From Clostridiales bacterium (GTDB lineage: Bacteria > Bacillota > Clostridia > Christensenellales > Borkfalkiaceae): 62,732 nucleotides of DNA. This document shows positions 7,861-16,872 of the stretch, one piece after another. Below the pieces are notes generated by a model, which saw only the letters and a program-made list of their open reading frames with translations, made no database searches and was not told where the DNA came from. How positions within the stretch are numbered: position 1 is the first letter of the stretch; each line of letters starts with the position of its first letter. A program made the position numbers and the translations under genes. Location of the stretch: contig SVHZ01000006.1 in the NCBI GenBank assembly GCA_015055525.1, positions 1-62,732 on the forward strand, written 5' to 3'.

Positions 7861-9045
7861 ATGATAAATGAAAAGATGTATAGTTTGGGTTCAACCCGTT
7901 CTAAAATAAGAGAACTTTTTGAATACGGCAAAACGCTTGCTCAAAAAATTGGTAGCGAAAACGTTTTTGACTATACGCTTGGAAACCCTAGCGTACCTTG
8001 CCCCGAAGAAGTTACTAAAACTATAATTAGCGAAGTTCAAAACCCTATGATTCACGGTTACACTTCCGCTCAAGGAACGATAGGCGCAAGAAAGGCTATT
8101 TGTGATTACAATTTTAAGCGTTACGGTTTTGAACTCAACCCAGATCTTACCTATCTTACTTGCGGTGCAGCCGCTGGGCTTGCAATCACGCTTAGAGCGT
8201 TGATTTCTTCGCCTAACGATAAAGTGTTAACATTTGCTCCATTTTTCCCGGAATACAAGGTTTTTGCAGAGAACGCAGGCGGTTCGCTTATTTATAGCAA
8301 GTGTGACGAGTCAACTTTTGACATTGACTTTTTAGAACTTGAAAAAACTATTTGTAGTGACGTTCAAGCGGTTATTATAAACAGCCCCAACAATCCGTCC
8401 GGCACGGTTTATGGCGAAGAAACGATTATAAAACTTTCAAAATTCTTAAACGATAAGCAAAGAGAATACGGGCATGCTATCTATTTAATTACCGACGAGC
8501 CGTATAGAGAAATTTTATTTGACGGCGCAGTTTGTCCGTTTATTCCTAAGTATTACGATAACACGGTCGTTTGCTATTCGTATAGTAAGGCGTTATCAAT
8601 TCCGGGTGAAAGAATTGGTTACGTTTCCGTTTCTCCAAATGCTGAAAACGCTCAAAAACTTTATTTAGCGATAGCGGGCGCAGGAAGAAGTTTAGGTTAC
8701 GTTTGCGCTCCCGCGCTCTTTCAAGCGGTAATTGAAAAATGCGTTGATAAAGTTAGCGATAGCACCGTTTATAAAGACAATCGCGACGTTTTAGTTGAAA
8801 ATTTAACTAAACTTGGTTTTACTTGCGTTAATCCTAAAGGCGCGTTCTATATCTTTATGAAATCACCAATGGAGAGCGCGGAAGAATTTTCAGATATTGC
8901 TAAAACTTTTGGAATACTCGTTGTTCCGTCTGACTCGTTTGGAGTAAAGGGATTTGTTCGTTTAGCAACTTGCGTTAGCCCTGACCTTATCAAGCGTTCA
9001 CTCCCCGCGTTTGAAAAATTAGCAAAAGAACTTAAAATGATATAA
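7861..9045 (+). CDS. Class I/II PLP-dependent aminotransferase
   Basis: 394 residues with the type I fold: SPNNPSGT, TDEPYRE with the PLP aspartate, and SYSKALSIPGERIGY with the Schiff-base lysine. The family includes aspartate and aromatic aminotransferases. It is transcribed divergently from the aro operon, which lacks an aminotransferase for phenylpyruvate and hydroxyphenylpyruvate, so a role in the last step of Phe/Tyr synthesis is a fair inference but is not shown by the sequence. Aspartate transamination for the neighbouring threonine operon is an alternative. It is the only complete plus-strand gene in the window and ends in a strong terminator. Confidence 0.88.
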   Translation: MINEKMYSLGSTRSKIRELFEYGKTLAQKIGSENVFDYTLGNPSVPCPEEVTKTIISEVQNPMIHGYTSAQGTIGARKAICDYNFKRYGFELNPDLTYLTCGAAAGLAITLRALISSPNDKVLTFAPFFPEYKVFAENAGGSLIYSKCDESTFDIDFLELEKTICSDVQAVIINSPNNPSGTVYGEETIIKLSKFLNDKQREYGHAIYLITDEPYREILFDGAVCPFIPKYYDNTVVCYSYSKALSIPGERIGYVSVSPNAENAQKLYLAIAGAGRSLGYVCAPALFQAVIEKCVDKVSDSTVYKDNRDVLVENLTKLGFTCVNPKGAFYIFMKSPMESAEEFSDIAKTFGILVVPSDSFGVKGFVRLATCVSPDLIKRSLPAFEKLAKELKMI

Positions 9046-9046
9046 T

Positions 9047-9076
9047 AAAAAGCAAGGCTCGATGCCTTGCTTTTTT
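9047..9076. terminator. Bidirectional terminator after the aminotransferase
   Basis: A 12-bp stem (AAAAAGCAAGGC / GCCTTGCTTTTT) with a TCGAT loop and T runs on both sides. It can end the aminotransferase transcript and, from the other side, the threonine operon read through the repeat block. Confidence 0.88.
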
Positions 9077-9103
9077 AATCTATTAAGTTTACTAAACGCC
9101 CTT

Positions 9104-9453
9104 TTTTAAGCTGTTAGTTACAAGCTAGGCGAACTCAAAGTTGAGTTGAAAACGATATTTTAAGACGTTAGTTACAAGTTAGGCGAACTCAAAGTTTAGT
9201 TGAAAGATGTTTTAAGGCGTTAGAAACAAGTATTTCAAGGCTCGACAAACTCAAAGTTTAGTTGAAAGATGTTTTAAGCCGTTAGTTACAAGTTGGGCAA
9301 ACTCAAAGTCTAGTTGAAAACGATATTTTAAGACGTTAGAAGCGAGTTAGACGAGGCACAAGATTTTTTAACGCTGAGTTAGACCTTGCTGGTCAACGAA
9401 GTGTTAAAAAGTCGCAGTAACAATGTATAACGACGCTTATAACGGATTAAAAT
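9104..9453. repeat. R1 repeat: four 52-62 bp partial units plus one full element
   Basis: TTTTAAGNCGTTAG recurs at 9104, 9158, 9210, 9272 and 9326. The first four units end around GAACTCAAAG..TTGAAA and are 52-62 bp apart. The last (9326-9453) is a full 128-bp R1 element with the internal hairpin GTTAGACC/GGTCAAC inside an outer stem TTTTTAACGCT/AGTGTTAAAAA, ending in TAACGGATTAAAAT against the lysC stop codon. This fills the gap between the aminotransferase terminator and lysC; I see no gene in it. Confidence 0.85.
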
Positions 9454-10757
9454 TAGATTACTTCGTTATAAACGGCCTTAATCGCCTTCTCAAAATCTGC
9501 GTTTTGAACGCCAACTATAATGTTGATTTCTTTCGTGCCTTGAGCAATAGTTTTAATGTTAATATTGCTCTTGCCAAAGATTGAGAAAATTTTAGCGGAA
9601 ATACCCGGTTTTAATACCATATTTCTACCAACTACGGCAACGAGCGCTAAATCGTTATCAACGTCAACTGAAACAATGCCGTTTACTCTTCTTAAATCGG
9701 ATAAAACGTCGTATAACGTCTTTTCAATTTCAGAGCCGTTAACTAAGATTGTGAAAGAGTCAACTGAAGTGTGAATATGTTCAAGTTTAACAGAGAACTT
9801 CTTAAATACACCTAAAACGTCACTAACTGCCGTGAGTTTATCCGCGTTAACTGATTTTGTTACGGTTATTGCCTTAAAGTTCTTCTTGCCCGCAATACCC
9901 GTTACAAATCTACCTTGAGCGCTTGCCTCTTTGCAAATTTTAGTACCTTCTTCGTTGGGTTTGTTGGTATTCAAAATGTAAATAGGAATATTGAGTTCTC
10001 TTACGGGGAATACGCTTTCTTCGTGAAGAACGCTTGCACCCATATAAGAAAGTTCTCTAAGTTCATCGTAAGTAACTTCTTCAATTCTTGCAGGGTTTTC
10101 AACGATTCTAGGATCTGCAACGAGCATACCGCTAACGTCAGTCCAGTTCTCGTATCTTTCAGCGTTAACAGCCATTGCCATTAACGATCCCGTAACGTCA
10201 GACCCACCGCGAGAGAAAAGTTTAATCTCGCCAGAAGGATATGCGCCGTAAAATCCCGGAACTACCATATTGCCAACTTCTTCAAACTTACTCTTAGTTG
10301 CCTCCGCAGTTAATTCTTCGTTCAAAGTTCCGTCATAATTAAACTTAACAACGTCTTGCGCGTCAACGAAAGTATAGCCAAGATAAGACGCCATGAGTTT
10401 TGCGCTTAAATATTCGCCACGGCTAACAATGTACTCTTCGCCTGCGCCCTTTTTAACGTTTTCCATAATGATTTCAAACTCACGCTTAATATCAACGCCG
10501 AGATTGAGTTCAGTTTTAATTTCTTCATATCTTTCAGCGATAGTTGCAATCAAACTGCTTGCATCGATATTATATTTAACGTGAGAAGAAAGAAGATAAA
10601 GCATATCGGTTATCTTGTTATCTTCCTTACGTCTTTTACCAGGAGCGGAAACTACGACGATTTTACGCTTTGGATCGCTTAAAACTATATTTTTAACTTT
10701 TTCAAACTGAGTGCTCGACGCTACCGACGAGCCACCGAATTTAACAACTTTTATCAT
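9453..10757 (-). CDS. lysC: Aspartate kinase
   Basis: 434 residues. The catalytic domain opens with VVKFGGSSVASS and has SRGGSDVTGSLMA. The C-terminal third holds two ACT domains (about 300-434) that in this family bind lysine and/or threonine. It phosphorylates aspartate, the entry to Lys/Met/Thr synthesis. It is the last gene of the threonine operon and overlaps asd by 4 bp. Its TAA stop coincides with the end of an R1 repeat. Confidence 0.93.
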   Translation of the reverse strand: MIKVVKFGGSSVASSTQFEKVKNIVLSDPKRKIVVVSAPGKRRKEDNKITDMLYLLSSHVKYNIDASSLIATIAERYEEIKTELNLGVDIKREFEIIMENVKKGAGEEYIVSRGEYLSAKLMASYLGYTFVDAQDVVKFNYDGTLNEELTAEATKSKFEEVGNMVVPGFYGAYPSGEIKLFSRGGSDVTGSLMAMAVNAERYENWTDVSGMLVADPRIVENPARIEEVTYDELRELSYMGASVLHEESVFPVRELNIPIYILNTNKPNEEGTKICKEASAQGRFVTGIAGKKNFKAITVTKSVNADKLTAVSDVLGVFKKFSVKLEHIHTSVDSFTILVNGSEIEKTLYDVLSDLRRVNGIVSVDVDNDLALVAVVGRNMVLKPGISAKIFSIFGKSNINIKTIAQGTKEINIIVGVQNADFEKAIKAVYNEVI

Positions 10758-11749
10758 ATTTTATTCTCTTTAATAAGCGCCTTTGCAATTTGAATAGCGT
10801 TGGCTGCTGCTCCTTTTCTAATATTATCGCTTACGCAGTAGAAGAGTAAACCGTTATCAGTTGATAAATCTCTTCTAATTCTACCAACGTAAACAAGGTC
10901 GTTTCCGTTTGCTACGGTTGAAACGGGGTAGATTGAATTTTGAGGATCGTCTAAAACTTTAATTCCTTCTTGACTTTCAAAAGCCTTTCTAACTTCTTCT
11001 AAAGTAAACGGCTTTTCAAGTTCAACCATAACAGATACTGCGTGCGCGTTTTGAACGGGAACTCTTACGCAAGTTGCCGAAACTTTAAGGTCGGGCTTTC
11101 CAAGAATTTTTCTAGTTTCGTTAACCATTTTAAGTTCTTCTTTTGTGTAACCGTTATCGGTAAACACGTCGATTTGCGGAATACAAGTTTCAGAAATATT
11201 GTAAGGATAAAACTCTGGTTTTTCGCCTGCTAAAGTTCTTGCCAAGTCGTTTTTACCTTTCATACCGCTACCAGATACCGCTTGATAAGTAGTGTAAACT
11301 ACCCTTTTAAGACCGAAGTTTTCTTCAAGTGGTTTAAGGGGAAGAACTGATTGAATAGTGCTACAATTTGGGTTAGCAACAATCTTTCTAGCCGTGTCAA
11401 AATGATCAAGGTTAATTTCAGGAACGATGAGCGCGCACTCTTGAACCATACGCCAAGCGCTTGAGTTATCAATAACTACCGCACCGCTCTTTTCTGCTTC
11501 GGGAGCCCACTCTAAACTTACTGAACCACCTGCGCTGAAAAGGGCAATTTCAATACCGTCAAAACAACCTTTTTCAAGTTTTTGAACGGTGTATTCACTA
11601 TCTCCAAACGCTACTTTTTTGCCTGCGCTTCTTTCAGAAGCGAAGAGCGTTAATTCTTCAATGGGGAACTTATATTCCCAAAGTAATTTCAAAAAAGTTG
11701 AACCAACAAGTCCCGTTGCGCCTACTACTGCTACTTTATATTTTTTCAT
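10754..11749 (-). CDS. asd: Aspartate-semialdehyde dehydrogenase
   Basis: 331 residues. The NADP-binding start is VGATGLVGSTFLKLL and the catalytic cysteine is in ANPNCSTIQ. It reduces aspartyl phosphate to the semialdehyde. Start has a GGAG-type site; it sits 12 bp after hom and overlaps lysC by 4 bp, so the two enzymes that act in sequence are translationally coupled. Confidence 0.95.
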   Translation of the reverse strand: MKKYKVAVVGATGLVGSTFLKLLWEYKFPIEELTLFASERSAGKKVAFGDSEYTVQKLEKGCFDGIEIALFSAGGSVSLEWAPEAEKSGAVVIDNSSAWRMVQECALIVPEINLDHFDTARKIVANPNCSTIQSVLPLKPLEENFGLKRVVYTTYQAVSGSGMKGKNDLARTLAGEKPEFYPYNISETCIPQIDVFTDNGYTKEELKMVNETRKILGKPDLKVSATCVRVPVQNAHAVSVMVELEKPFTLEEVRKAFESQEGIKVLDDPQNSIYPVSTVANGNDLVYVGRIRRDLSTDNGLLFYCVSDNIRKGAAANAIQIAKALIKENKI

Positions 11750-11761
11750 AATTATTTCTCC

Positions 11762-12838
11762 TTAAAAAATTCTTGCTACGAAGTCGTATTTATCAGCACT
11801 TTCTATGCCTTTAACGATTTCACTCTTGCCGTCTTTATATACGTAGTAACTTTCAGTTGCTAAGAAATTTTCAACTTCAAAGTTACCGTTGTTTTCATAA
11901 TAATATTTGCCTGCGTCTTCTTTAATACGATTAACGTCCGCCACCATTGCAGTTGCCGTTGGATAACGCCCTGCGCCCTTGCCGTAGAAACCTAAAAGGT
12001 CGTTAGTCGAGCAGTTAAGATATACCGAGTTGAACTCGTAATTTACCGCAGAGAGCGGATTATCGCTCTTAACAAGCACGGGTTCAACGCTTACTTTACA
12101 AGTTTTATCGCCCGTTCTTCTAGATTCTGCAACGAATTTAAGAGTGTAACCTAAATTCTTAACGTCAGCCAAAATTTCCTTGGTTACCTTTGAAATACCG
12201 TAATGATAAATTTCACTATACGGAACGTAACCGCCGTATGCAATACTAGATAAAATACAAATTTTTCTAGTTAAATCTAAACCTTCAATATCTGCCGTTG
12301 CATCAAATTCCGCAAAGCCTAAACGCCTTGCTTCAGCGAGCGCGTCTTCCATTGATAAGCCTTCAACCGCCATCTTTGTTAAAACAAAGTTAGTCGTTCC
12401 GTTTATTATACCGAAAATTCTATCAACTTTGTTAACTTTAATAGCGTCGATAAGCGAACAAATAAGGGGGATTCCACCGCCAACTGACGCTTCACACATA
12501 AATTTAACGCCGTTTTCTTTTGCCAAAGCGTAAAACTCTTCAATATGCAAACTAACCGTTTCTTTGTTAGAAGTTACTACGCTCTTTTTATTTTTGAGCG
12601 CTTTTACTATACACTCGTAAGGAAATTTATCCCCACCCATAGCCTCAACAACAACGTCAACATTAGGCGACTGACAAATTTCATCAATAGAATCGCAAAA
12701 TCTTTCGCCAAGCATTTCTTTCTTTGATGGAAGGTCAAACACTTTAACTACTTTAACGTTGCTTTCCTTTGGAAGTTTATCGATAAGGTCTAAAACGCCA
12801 CCGCCTATCGTACCACAACCGAGTATTCCTACGTTCAT
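11762..12838 (-). CDS. hom: Homoserine dehydrogenase, short form without ACT domain
   Basis: 358 residues. The Rossmann start is VGILGCGTIGGGVLDLI. Further segments are GTTNFVLTKM and the ATADIEGLD motif with the catalytic region near KICILSS. It reduces aspartate semialdehyde to homoserine. Most Firmicute enzymes are near 400-430 residues with a C-terminal ACT domain for threonine inhibition. Here the protein ends at the catalytic domain, while a separate ACT-domain protein is encoded directly upstream in the same operon. Confidence 0.93.
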   Translation of the reverse strand: MNVGILGCGTIGGGVLDLIDKLPKESNVKVVKVFDLPSKKEMLGERFCDSIDEICQSPNVDVVVEAMGGDKFPYECIVKALKNKKSVVTSNKETVSLHIEEFYALAKENGVKFMCEASVGGGIPLICSLIDAIKVNKVDRIFGIINGTTNFVLTKMAVEGLSMEDALAEARRLGFAEFDATADIEGLDLTRKICILSSIAYGGYVPYSEIYHYGISKVTKEILADVKNLGYTLKFVAESRRTGDKTCKVSVEPVLVKSDNPLSAVNYEFNSVYLNCSTNDLLGFYGKGAGRYPTATAMVADVNRIKEDAGKYYYENNGNFEVENFLATESYYVYKDGKSEIVKGIESADKYDFVARIF

Positions 12839-12855
12839 TTCTATCTCCTTTAAGG

Positions 12856-13287
12856 TTATTCAAACGCAACTAAACTTACGTCTTTAACCTTTTGTATTTT
12901 TTTTAGTTCGGATATGAGTTCGTAAACCGAAACGGTCATATCCTTAGCGTCTATCATAACGGATACGTACGCTAAATTATGAATAGGCATATCTTGATTT
13001 ATGGTTAAAATATTGCCTTTATACTTTGAGATATTGTTTATTATATCCGAAAGTACGCCCATTGCGTTTTGAACTTTGAAAGAAAGTATAGCCTTCCTAC
13101 CAAAATCACTTTTGAGTTCAAACACTTTATCTTTATATTTATAAAATGTTGAACGGCTAATTTCTTGTTCTTTACACGCATCGCTTACGCTTTTGTTTTC
13201 TTCTTCAATAAGACGCACCGTTTTAACAACTTTATCTAAAAACGGTGGTAAAACGTCTTTATGAATTATTAAAAAGTCTTTTTTCAT
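12856..13287 (-). CDS. pheB: ACT domain protein of the PheB/UPF0735 type
   Basis: 143 residues. An N-terminal helix-turn-helix-like segment (SVSDACKEQEISRSTFYKYKD) is followed by an ACT domain (about 70-143). The family is widespread in Firmicutes and its biochemical role is not settled; the name pheB comes from Bacillus. It overlaps thrC-thrB by 4 bp and precedes hom by 17 bp. Because this hom lacks its own ACT domain, a role as a detached threonine-sensing subunit or a DNA-binding sensor is a reasonable inference. The HTH-like stretch keeps both options open. Confidence 0.8.
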   Translation of the reverse strand: MKKDFLIIHKDVLPPFLDKVVKTVRLIEEENKSVSDACKEQEISRSTFYKYKDKVFELKSDFGRKAILSFKVQNAMGVLSDIINNISKYKGNILTINQDMPIHNLAYVSVMIDAKDMTVSVYELISELKKIQKVKDVSLVAFE

Positions 13288-15581
13288 CTCAAAATTGCTC
13301 CTTTATCGCTAACTTTGAGATTTTTGATTTTCCACTTAATTCCGCCAACTTCCTTGGAAATAAGTTTTTCAATGCCCGCTTTATATCCAACCGCAAGAAG
13401 TGTTGGGCCTGCGCCACTTATAGCAACAGCAAAACCGTTTTCTTCAAGCAACGCTTTCATCTCTTTGCCACCTTTGATTAACGGCAAGCGGTAAGGTTGA
13501 TGAATTTTATCGTCAAACACGTCTTTTATCAAGCAAACGTTTCCCGTTTTGAAAGCGTGCTCTAAATTGAGCGCTCTTGATAAATTGTGAACGACGTCTT
13601 TTATATCGTAAGTTTCAGGAAGAATTTCTCTAGCGCTCTTAGTTGATAAGTTAGCGCTTGGAATTACCGCGTAAAACTTTAAGTTCTTGTTGATTTCCAC
13701 CTTTCTTGTAACAACGTTTTCGCCGTCAACGTAAGAAAAGGTAAGCCCACCCATGAGCGCAGGCGCTAAATTATCGGGGTGACCTTCAATCTTTGTCATA
13801 ACGGATAAAAGTTGCTCTTTTGTAAATATGTTTTTGAGCATATAGTTCGCCGCCATAACACCCGCTACTATGCACGTTGCGCTTGAACCAAGCCCACTCG
13901 ACGATGGAACCGTGCATTTTTTAAGAGTTATTTTAACGGGAACGTACTCTCTATTTGCAACTTCAAAAAGTTTCTTATACGCCCTTAAAACTAAATTCGT
14001 TTCAAAGCCTTTAGTTCCAAAACCAACGAGAGAATCTTCTTCCGCCATTTCAAAACCGAAAGTATTATATAAACCAAGAGCAATTCCCGCCCCGTCAAAC
14101 GCTACGCCAAGGTTTGCAGTAGAACAAGGAACGCTTATTTCAACTTTTAAGTTTTCATAGTTTACGATAGATTCTATCTGCTCTTTTGTCTTTAATATCG
14201 TAGGCTTTTTAGAGTACATTAACTTCTTAATGCCGTAAGGTATTGAAACGCCCGTGTAACTAGATATATCTTTGATAAGTTCAACTTCACTTTCCTTTTC
14301 AGTAAGGCTAAGTGATTTTGCAACGGTGAACGGGAATTTATACGGGCTAGCCGTAGATACGATTAACGTTTTAAGACCGTTCTTTTCTAACTTATTATAT
14401 ACGTCGTAAGCAACTGCGGTGTGAGGGTCGATAAGGTAGTTGAGTTCTCTGTAACACTTGCCTATTGCCTTAATCGTTTCTTCTTCGGTGGAATACCCGC
14501 CTTCAAAGTCTTTTAAGAAAGCCCTTTCACTATCGCTTATTTGATATTTACCAGTAGTTTTAAGGTCGTTCATATACTTTGCAACCTTGCTACCGTCTTT
14601 GTTGCAGGCAAGATAAACAAGCCTTTCAAGGTTAGAAGATACGAGTATATCCATAGCAGGAGAATTAGATTTATAAAACTCTCTATTTTTATCGTATAAA
14701 CCGGTAGCAAAGAAATCTGCTAAAACGTTATTTTTATTAGAGGCGCAAATAAACTTTTCAATGGGAACGCCAATCTCTCTTGCTAAAAATCCTGCAAAAA
14801 TATCGCCAAAGTTACCGGTCGGCACGCAAACGTTGAACTTTTCGCCCGCCTTTAATCTTCCGCACTTTACCATTTGGCAGTACGAATAAACGTAATAGAT
14901 AACTTGCGGAATAAGTCTACCGATATTTATAGAGTTTGCCGAAGACAATAAAACGTCTTTTTGATTATATCTTGAAAAGATTTCCTTAACGAAGGTTTGG
15001 CAATCGTCAAAATTGCCTTTTACGGCGAAAGCCTTAGTCCTATCGTCAGTATAATAAAGCATTTGCTTTTCTTGAATTTCAGAAACGCCACCGTCAGGAT
15101 ATAAAACAACGGTATCAAACTTACCGCTCTTTATAAAACTTGAAAGGGCTGCGCCACCCGTATCGCCACTCGTTGCAACTAAGATAAGCGACTTCTTGTC
15201 AACCCCGTTCTTTTTCTTAGAAACGTCAATCAAGAAAGGTAAAATTGTAAGCGCCATATCCTTAAACGCCAAGGTCGGCCCGTGGTAAAGTTCTAAAAAA
15301 GACACCCCGTCAAAATGCTTAAGGTCAACGAATTTTTCGCGGAAATTTATTTTATCGTATGCGGAATTAATTGCAAAATCGATTTCTTCTTGAGTAAAAT
15401 CATCGAGAAAAATCGTAAAAACGTCTTTAGCAATTTCACGATAAGATTTACCGTAATAATTGTCGCTAAAATTCAATTTTGAAATTGACTCGGGTAAAAA
15501 CAAGCCACCGTCAGAACTCAAACCTTTAAGAATTGCTTGGCTTGAGGTAAGCCTTTCACCACTTCTCGTACTGATATACAT
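13284..15581 (-). CDS. thrC-thrB: Fused threonine synthase - homoserine kinase
   Basis: 765 residues. Residues 1-470 are threonine synthase: the N-terminal STRSGERLTSSQAILKGLSSDGG domain, HGPTLAFKDM with the PLP lysine, and ATSGDTGGAA. Residues about 480-765 are a GHMP homoserine kinase: PCSTANLGVAFDGAG and the glycine-rich PSSSGLGSSATC loop. The protein would phosphorylate homoserine and convert the product to threonine. The order is reversed relative to reaction order. No internal stop or start signal is visible at the junction, so a single polypeptide is likely. It is the first gene of the operon. Confidence 0.93.
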   Translation of the reverse strand: MYISTRSGERLTSSQAILKGLSSDGGLFLPESISKLNFSDNYYGKSYREIAKDVFTIFLDDFTQEEIDFAINSAYDKINFREKFVDLKHFDGVSFLELYHGPTLAFKDMALTILPFLIDVSKKKNGVDKKSLILVATSGDTGGAALSSFIKSGKFDTVVLYPDGGVSEIQEKQMLYYTDDRTKAFAVKGNFDDCQTFVKEIFSRYNQKDVLLSSANSINIGRLIPQVIYYVYSYCQMVKCGRLKAGEKFNVCVPTGNFGDIFAGFLAREIGVPIEKFICASNKNNVLADFFATGLYDKNREFYKSNSPAMDILVSSNLERLVYLACNKDGSKVAKYMNDLKTTGKYQISDSERAFLKDFEGGYSTEEETIKAIGKCYRELNYLIDPHTAVAYDVYNKLEKNGLKTLIVSTASPYKFPFTVAKSLSLTEKESEVELIKDISSYTGVSIPYGIKKLMYSKKPTILKTKEQIESIVNYENLKVEISVPCSTANLGVAFDGAGIALGLYNTFGFEMAEEDSLVGFGTKGFETNLVLRAYKKLFEVANREYVPVKITLKKCTVPSSSGLGSSATCIVAGVMAANYMLKNIFTKEQLLSVMTKIEGHPDNLAPALMGGLTFSYVDGENVVTRKVEINKNLKFYAVIPSANLSTKSAREILPETYDIKDVVHNLSRALNLEHAFKTGNVCLIKDVFDDKIHQPYRLPLIKGGKEMKALLEENGFAVAISGAGPTLLAVGYKAGIEKLISKEVGGIKWKIKNLKVSDKGAILR

Positions 15582-15632
15582 AAATACTCCTTAAATACGC
15601 GCAAAATAGGTTTTTTTTGCTTTTATTATTAT

Positions 15633-15661
15633 ATAATAAATTATTTATTAGAAAAACACAA
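15633..15661 (-). promoter_or_regulatory. Candidate promoter of the threonine operon
   Basis: TTGTGT (15656-15661), 17 bases, TATTAT (15633-15638) on the minus strand. The -35 is imperfect. No peptide leader or attenuator hairpin lies between it and the ATG at 15581. Confidence 0.45.
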
Positions 15662-15688
15662 GTGTTTTACACCAAAAAACAAAAGTAT

Positions 15689-15704
15689 TTTGTTCGCGGA
15701 CAAA
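15689..15704. promoter_or_regulatory. 16-bp near-perfect palindrome upstream of thrC-thrB
   Basis: TTTGTTCGCGGACAAA has 8-bp arms with one mismatch. It lies about 30 bp upstream of the candidate -35. A half-site TTTGTTC recurs at 15714-15720. The position suggests an activator or repressor site, but I recognise no regulator consensus. Confidence 0.45.
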
Positions 15705-15722
15705 TTATCTTTATTTGTTCAC

Positions 15723-15749
15723 AAAAAAACAACCTTTATTTCAAGGTTG
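15723..15749 (-). terminator. Terminator after the CapA-like gene
   Basis: RNA-sense stem CAACCTT/AAGGTTG with a six-base loop followed by seven U. It separates the CapA operon from the threonine operon. Confidence 0.85.
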
Positions 15750-15778
15750 CCTTTTTATGAACAGTTATTTTTTTTAAC

Positions 15779-16870
15779 TTAATCGTTATCCAAGTGCCAA
15801 CTTCTATATAATTCCCTAACAACGTCAAGATGCGCTTCGCAATCAATGAAGTGAGCAAACACTTGCTTGCCTTGTTCTTCGTTCTTGAAGTCAATTGCGT
15901 ATTGCGGGCTTAACATATAGGTATACATACCTTCCATTTCTTTAACGAAAGCGTTCCAACCATTAATCCACTCGCCGTTTTTGAGTTCTTCGTTGCGAGC
16001 GCAGAAAGCCTCCATAATTTCTTTTTCCTTTTCGCCCGTTGCGAGTTCCATACCGTCTTCTTTTTGGTAAATTGGGTGGAAATCAAGTTTAACGCTATCC
16101 TTAGTAACGTCAACGCCGACCATTAAACTAGTCTTCCAAGTTTCACGCGTGGTGGGAGCAACGAAGTTAAGATTGCCTTGACCGTAAACGATATGACCGC
16201 CTTCGTATTCTTCATAACAACCTATACAATGGCTGTGCTGAGTGAGAACGACTGACGCGCCGGATAAAACCATTTCTCGCATGTGTTCCATAAGTCTTGG
16301 CGACGGATATCTTGAATGTTCTTTACCGCCGTGATAAATAACGATTACGTGATCAGCGTTCTTTTTAGCCTCTTTAATATCACGCATCGTTTTGAAAGGA
16401 ACGTAAGGATTAGTTCCCATTCTATCGGGAAGAGCGTAAGAATATTCGTGCTCGCAAACGTTTACGATTGCAATTTTAACGTCTTTATCTTCAATATAAT
16501 AAATTTTTCTAGAATCTTCATCGTTTTTGCCAACGCCTGAATACGGAATACCTACTCTATCAAGGTTTTCCATTGTGTCAACGAAACCTTTTTTGCCAAA
16601 GTCAAAAACGTGATTGTTTGCAAGCATAACGTCGGTTACGCCAAAATCTTTTATTGAATCTGCGCAAAGTGGGTCTGCCTTAATGCAAGGACCGAATTTT
16701 CTAATCCCCTTTTCTTCTCTCGTCAAAGCGCATTCAAGGTTAACGATAAATCTATCGTAATCTTTTACAACTGTATCAATATCTCCCCAAACGAGTTTGT
16801 GATTTTTTTCAATAAATCCCTTTTCAGTTATTGGAGTTGGAACTAAGTCCGCGCCAAATAAAAGTTTCAT
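15779..16870 (-). CDS. CapA-family (PGA_cap) metallophosphatase-like protein
   Basis: 363 residues, with the CapA fold signature: FGADLVP at the start, NLECALT, MLANNHVFDFGKKGF, VNVCEHE, YHGGKEH and LTQHSHCIG, all potential metal ligands of a calcineurin-like phosphoesterase. Some relatives take part in poly-gamma-glutamate capsule synthesis, but this one has no signal peptide or membrane segment, so a cytoplasmic role is more likely. It follows an alpha/beta hydrolase by 2 bp. No capsule genes are nearby, so I give no substrate. Confidence 0.8.
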   Translation of the reverse strand: MKLLFGADLVPTPITEKGFIEKNHKLVWGDIDTVVKDYDRFIVNLECALTREEKGIRKFGPCIKADPLCADSIKDFGVTDVMLANNHVFDFGKKGFVDTMENLDRVGIPYSGVGKNDEDSRKIYYIEDKDVKIAIVNVCEHEYSYALPDRMGTNPYVPFKTMRDIKEAKKNADHVIVIYHGGKEHSRYPSPRLMEHMREMVLSGASVVLTQHSHCIGCYEEYEGGHIVYGQGNLNFVAPTTRETWKTSLMVGVDVTKDSVKLDFHPIYQKEDGMELATGEKEKEIMEAFCARNEELKNGEWINGWNAFVKEMEGMYTYMLSPQYAIDFKNEEQGKQVFAHFIDCEAHLDVVRELYRSWHLDND

Positions 16871-16872
16871 AA

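Noticed and set aside
15582-15660. Threonine leader-peptide attenuator before thrC-thrB
   Set aside because: The leader is about 45 nt with no Thr-rich frame and no terminator hairpin.
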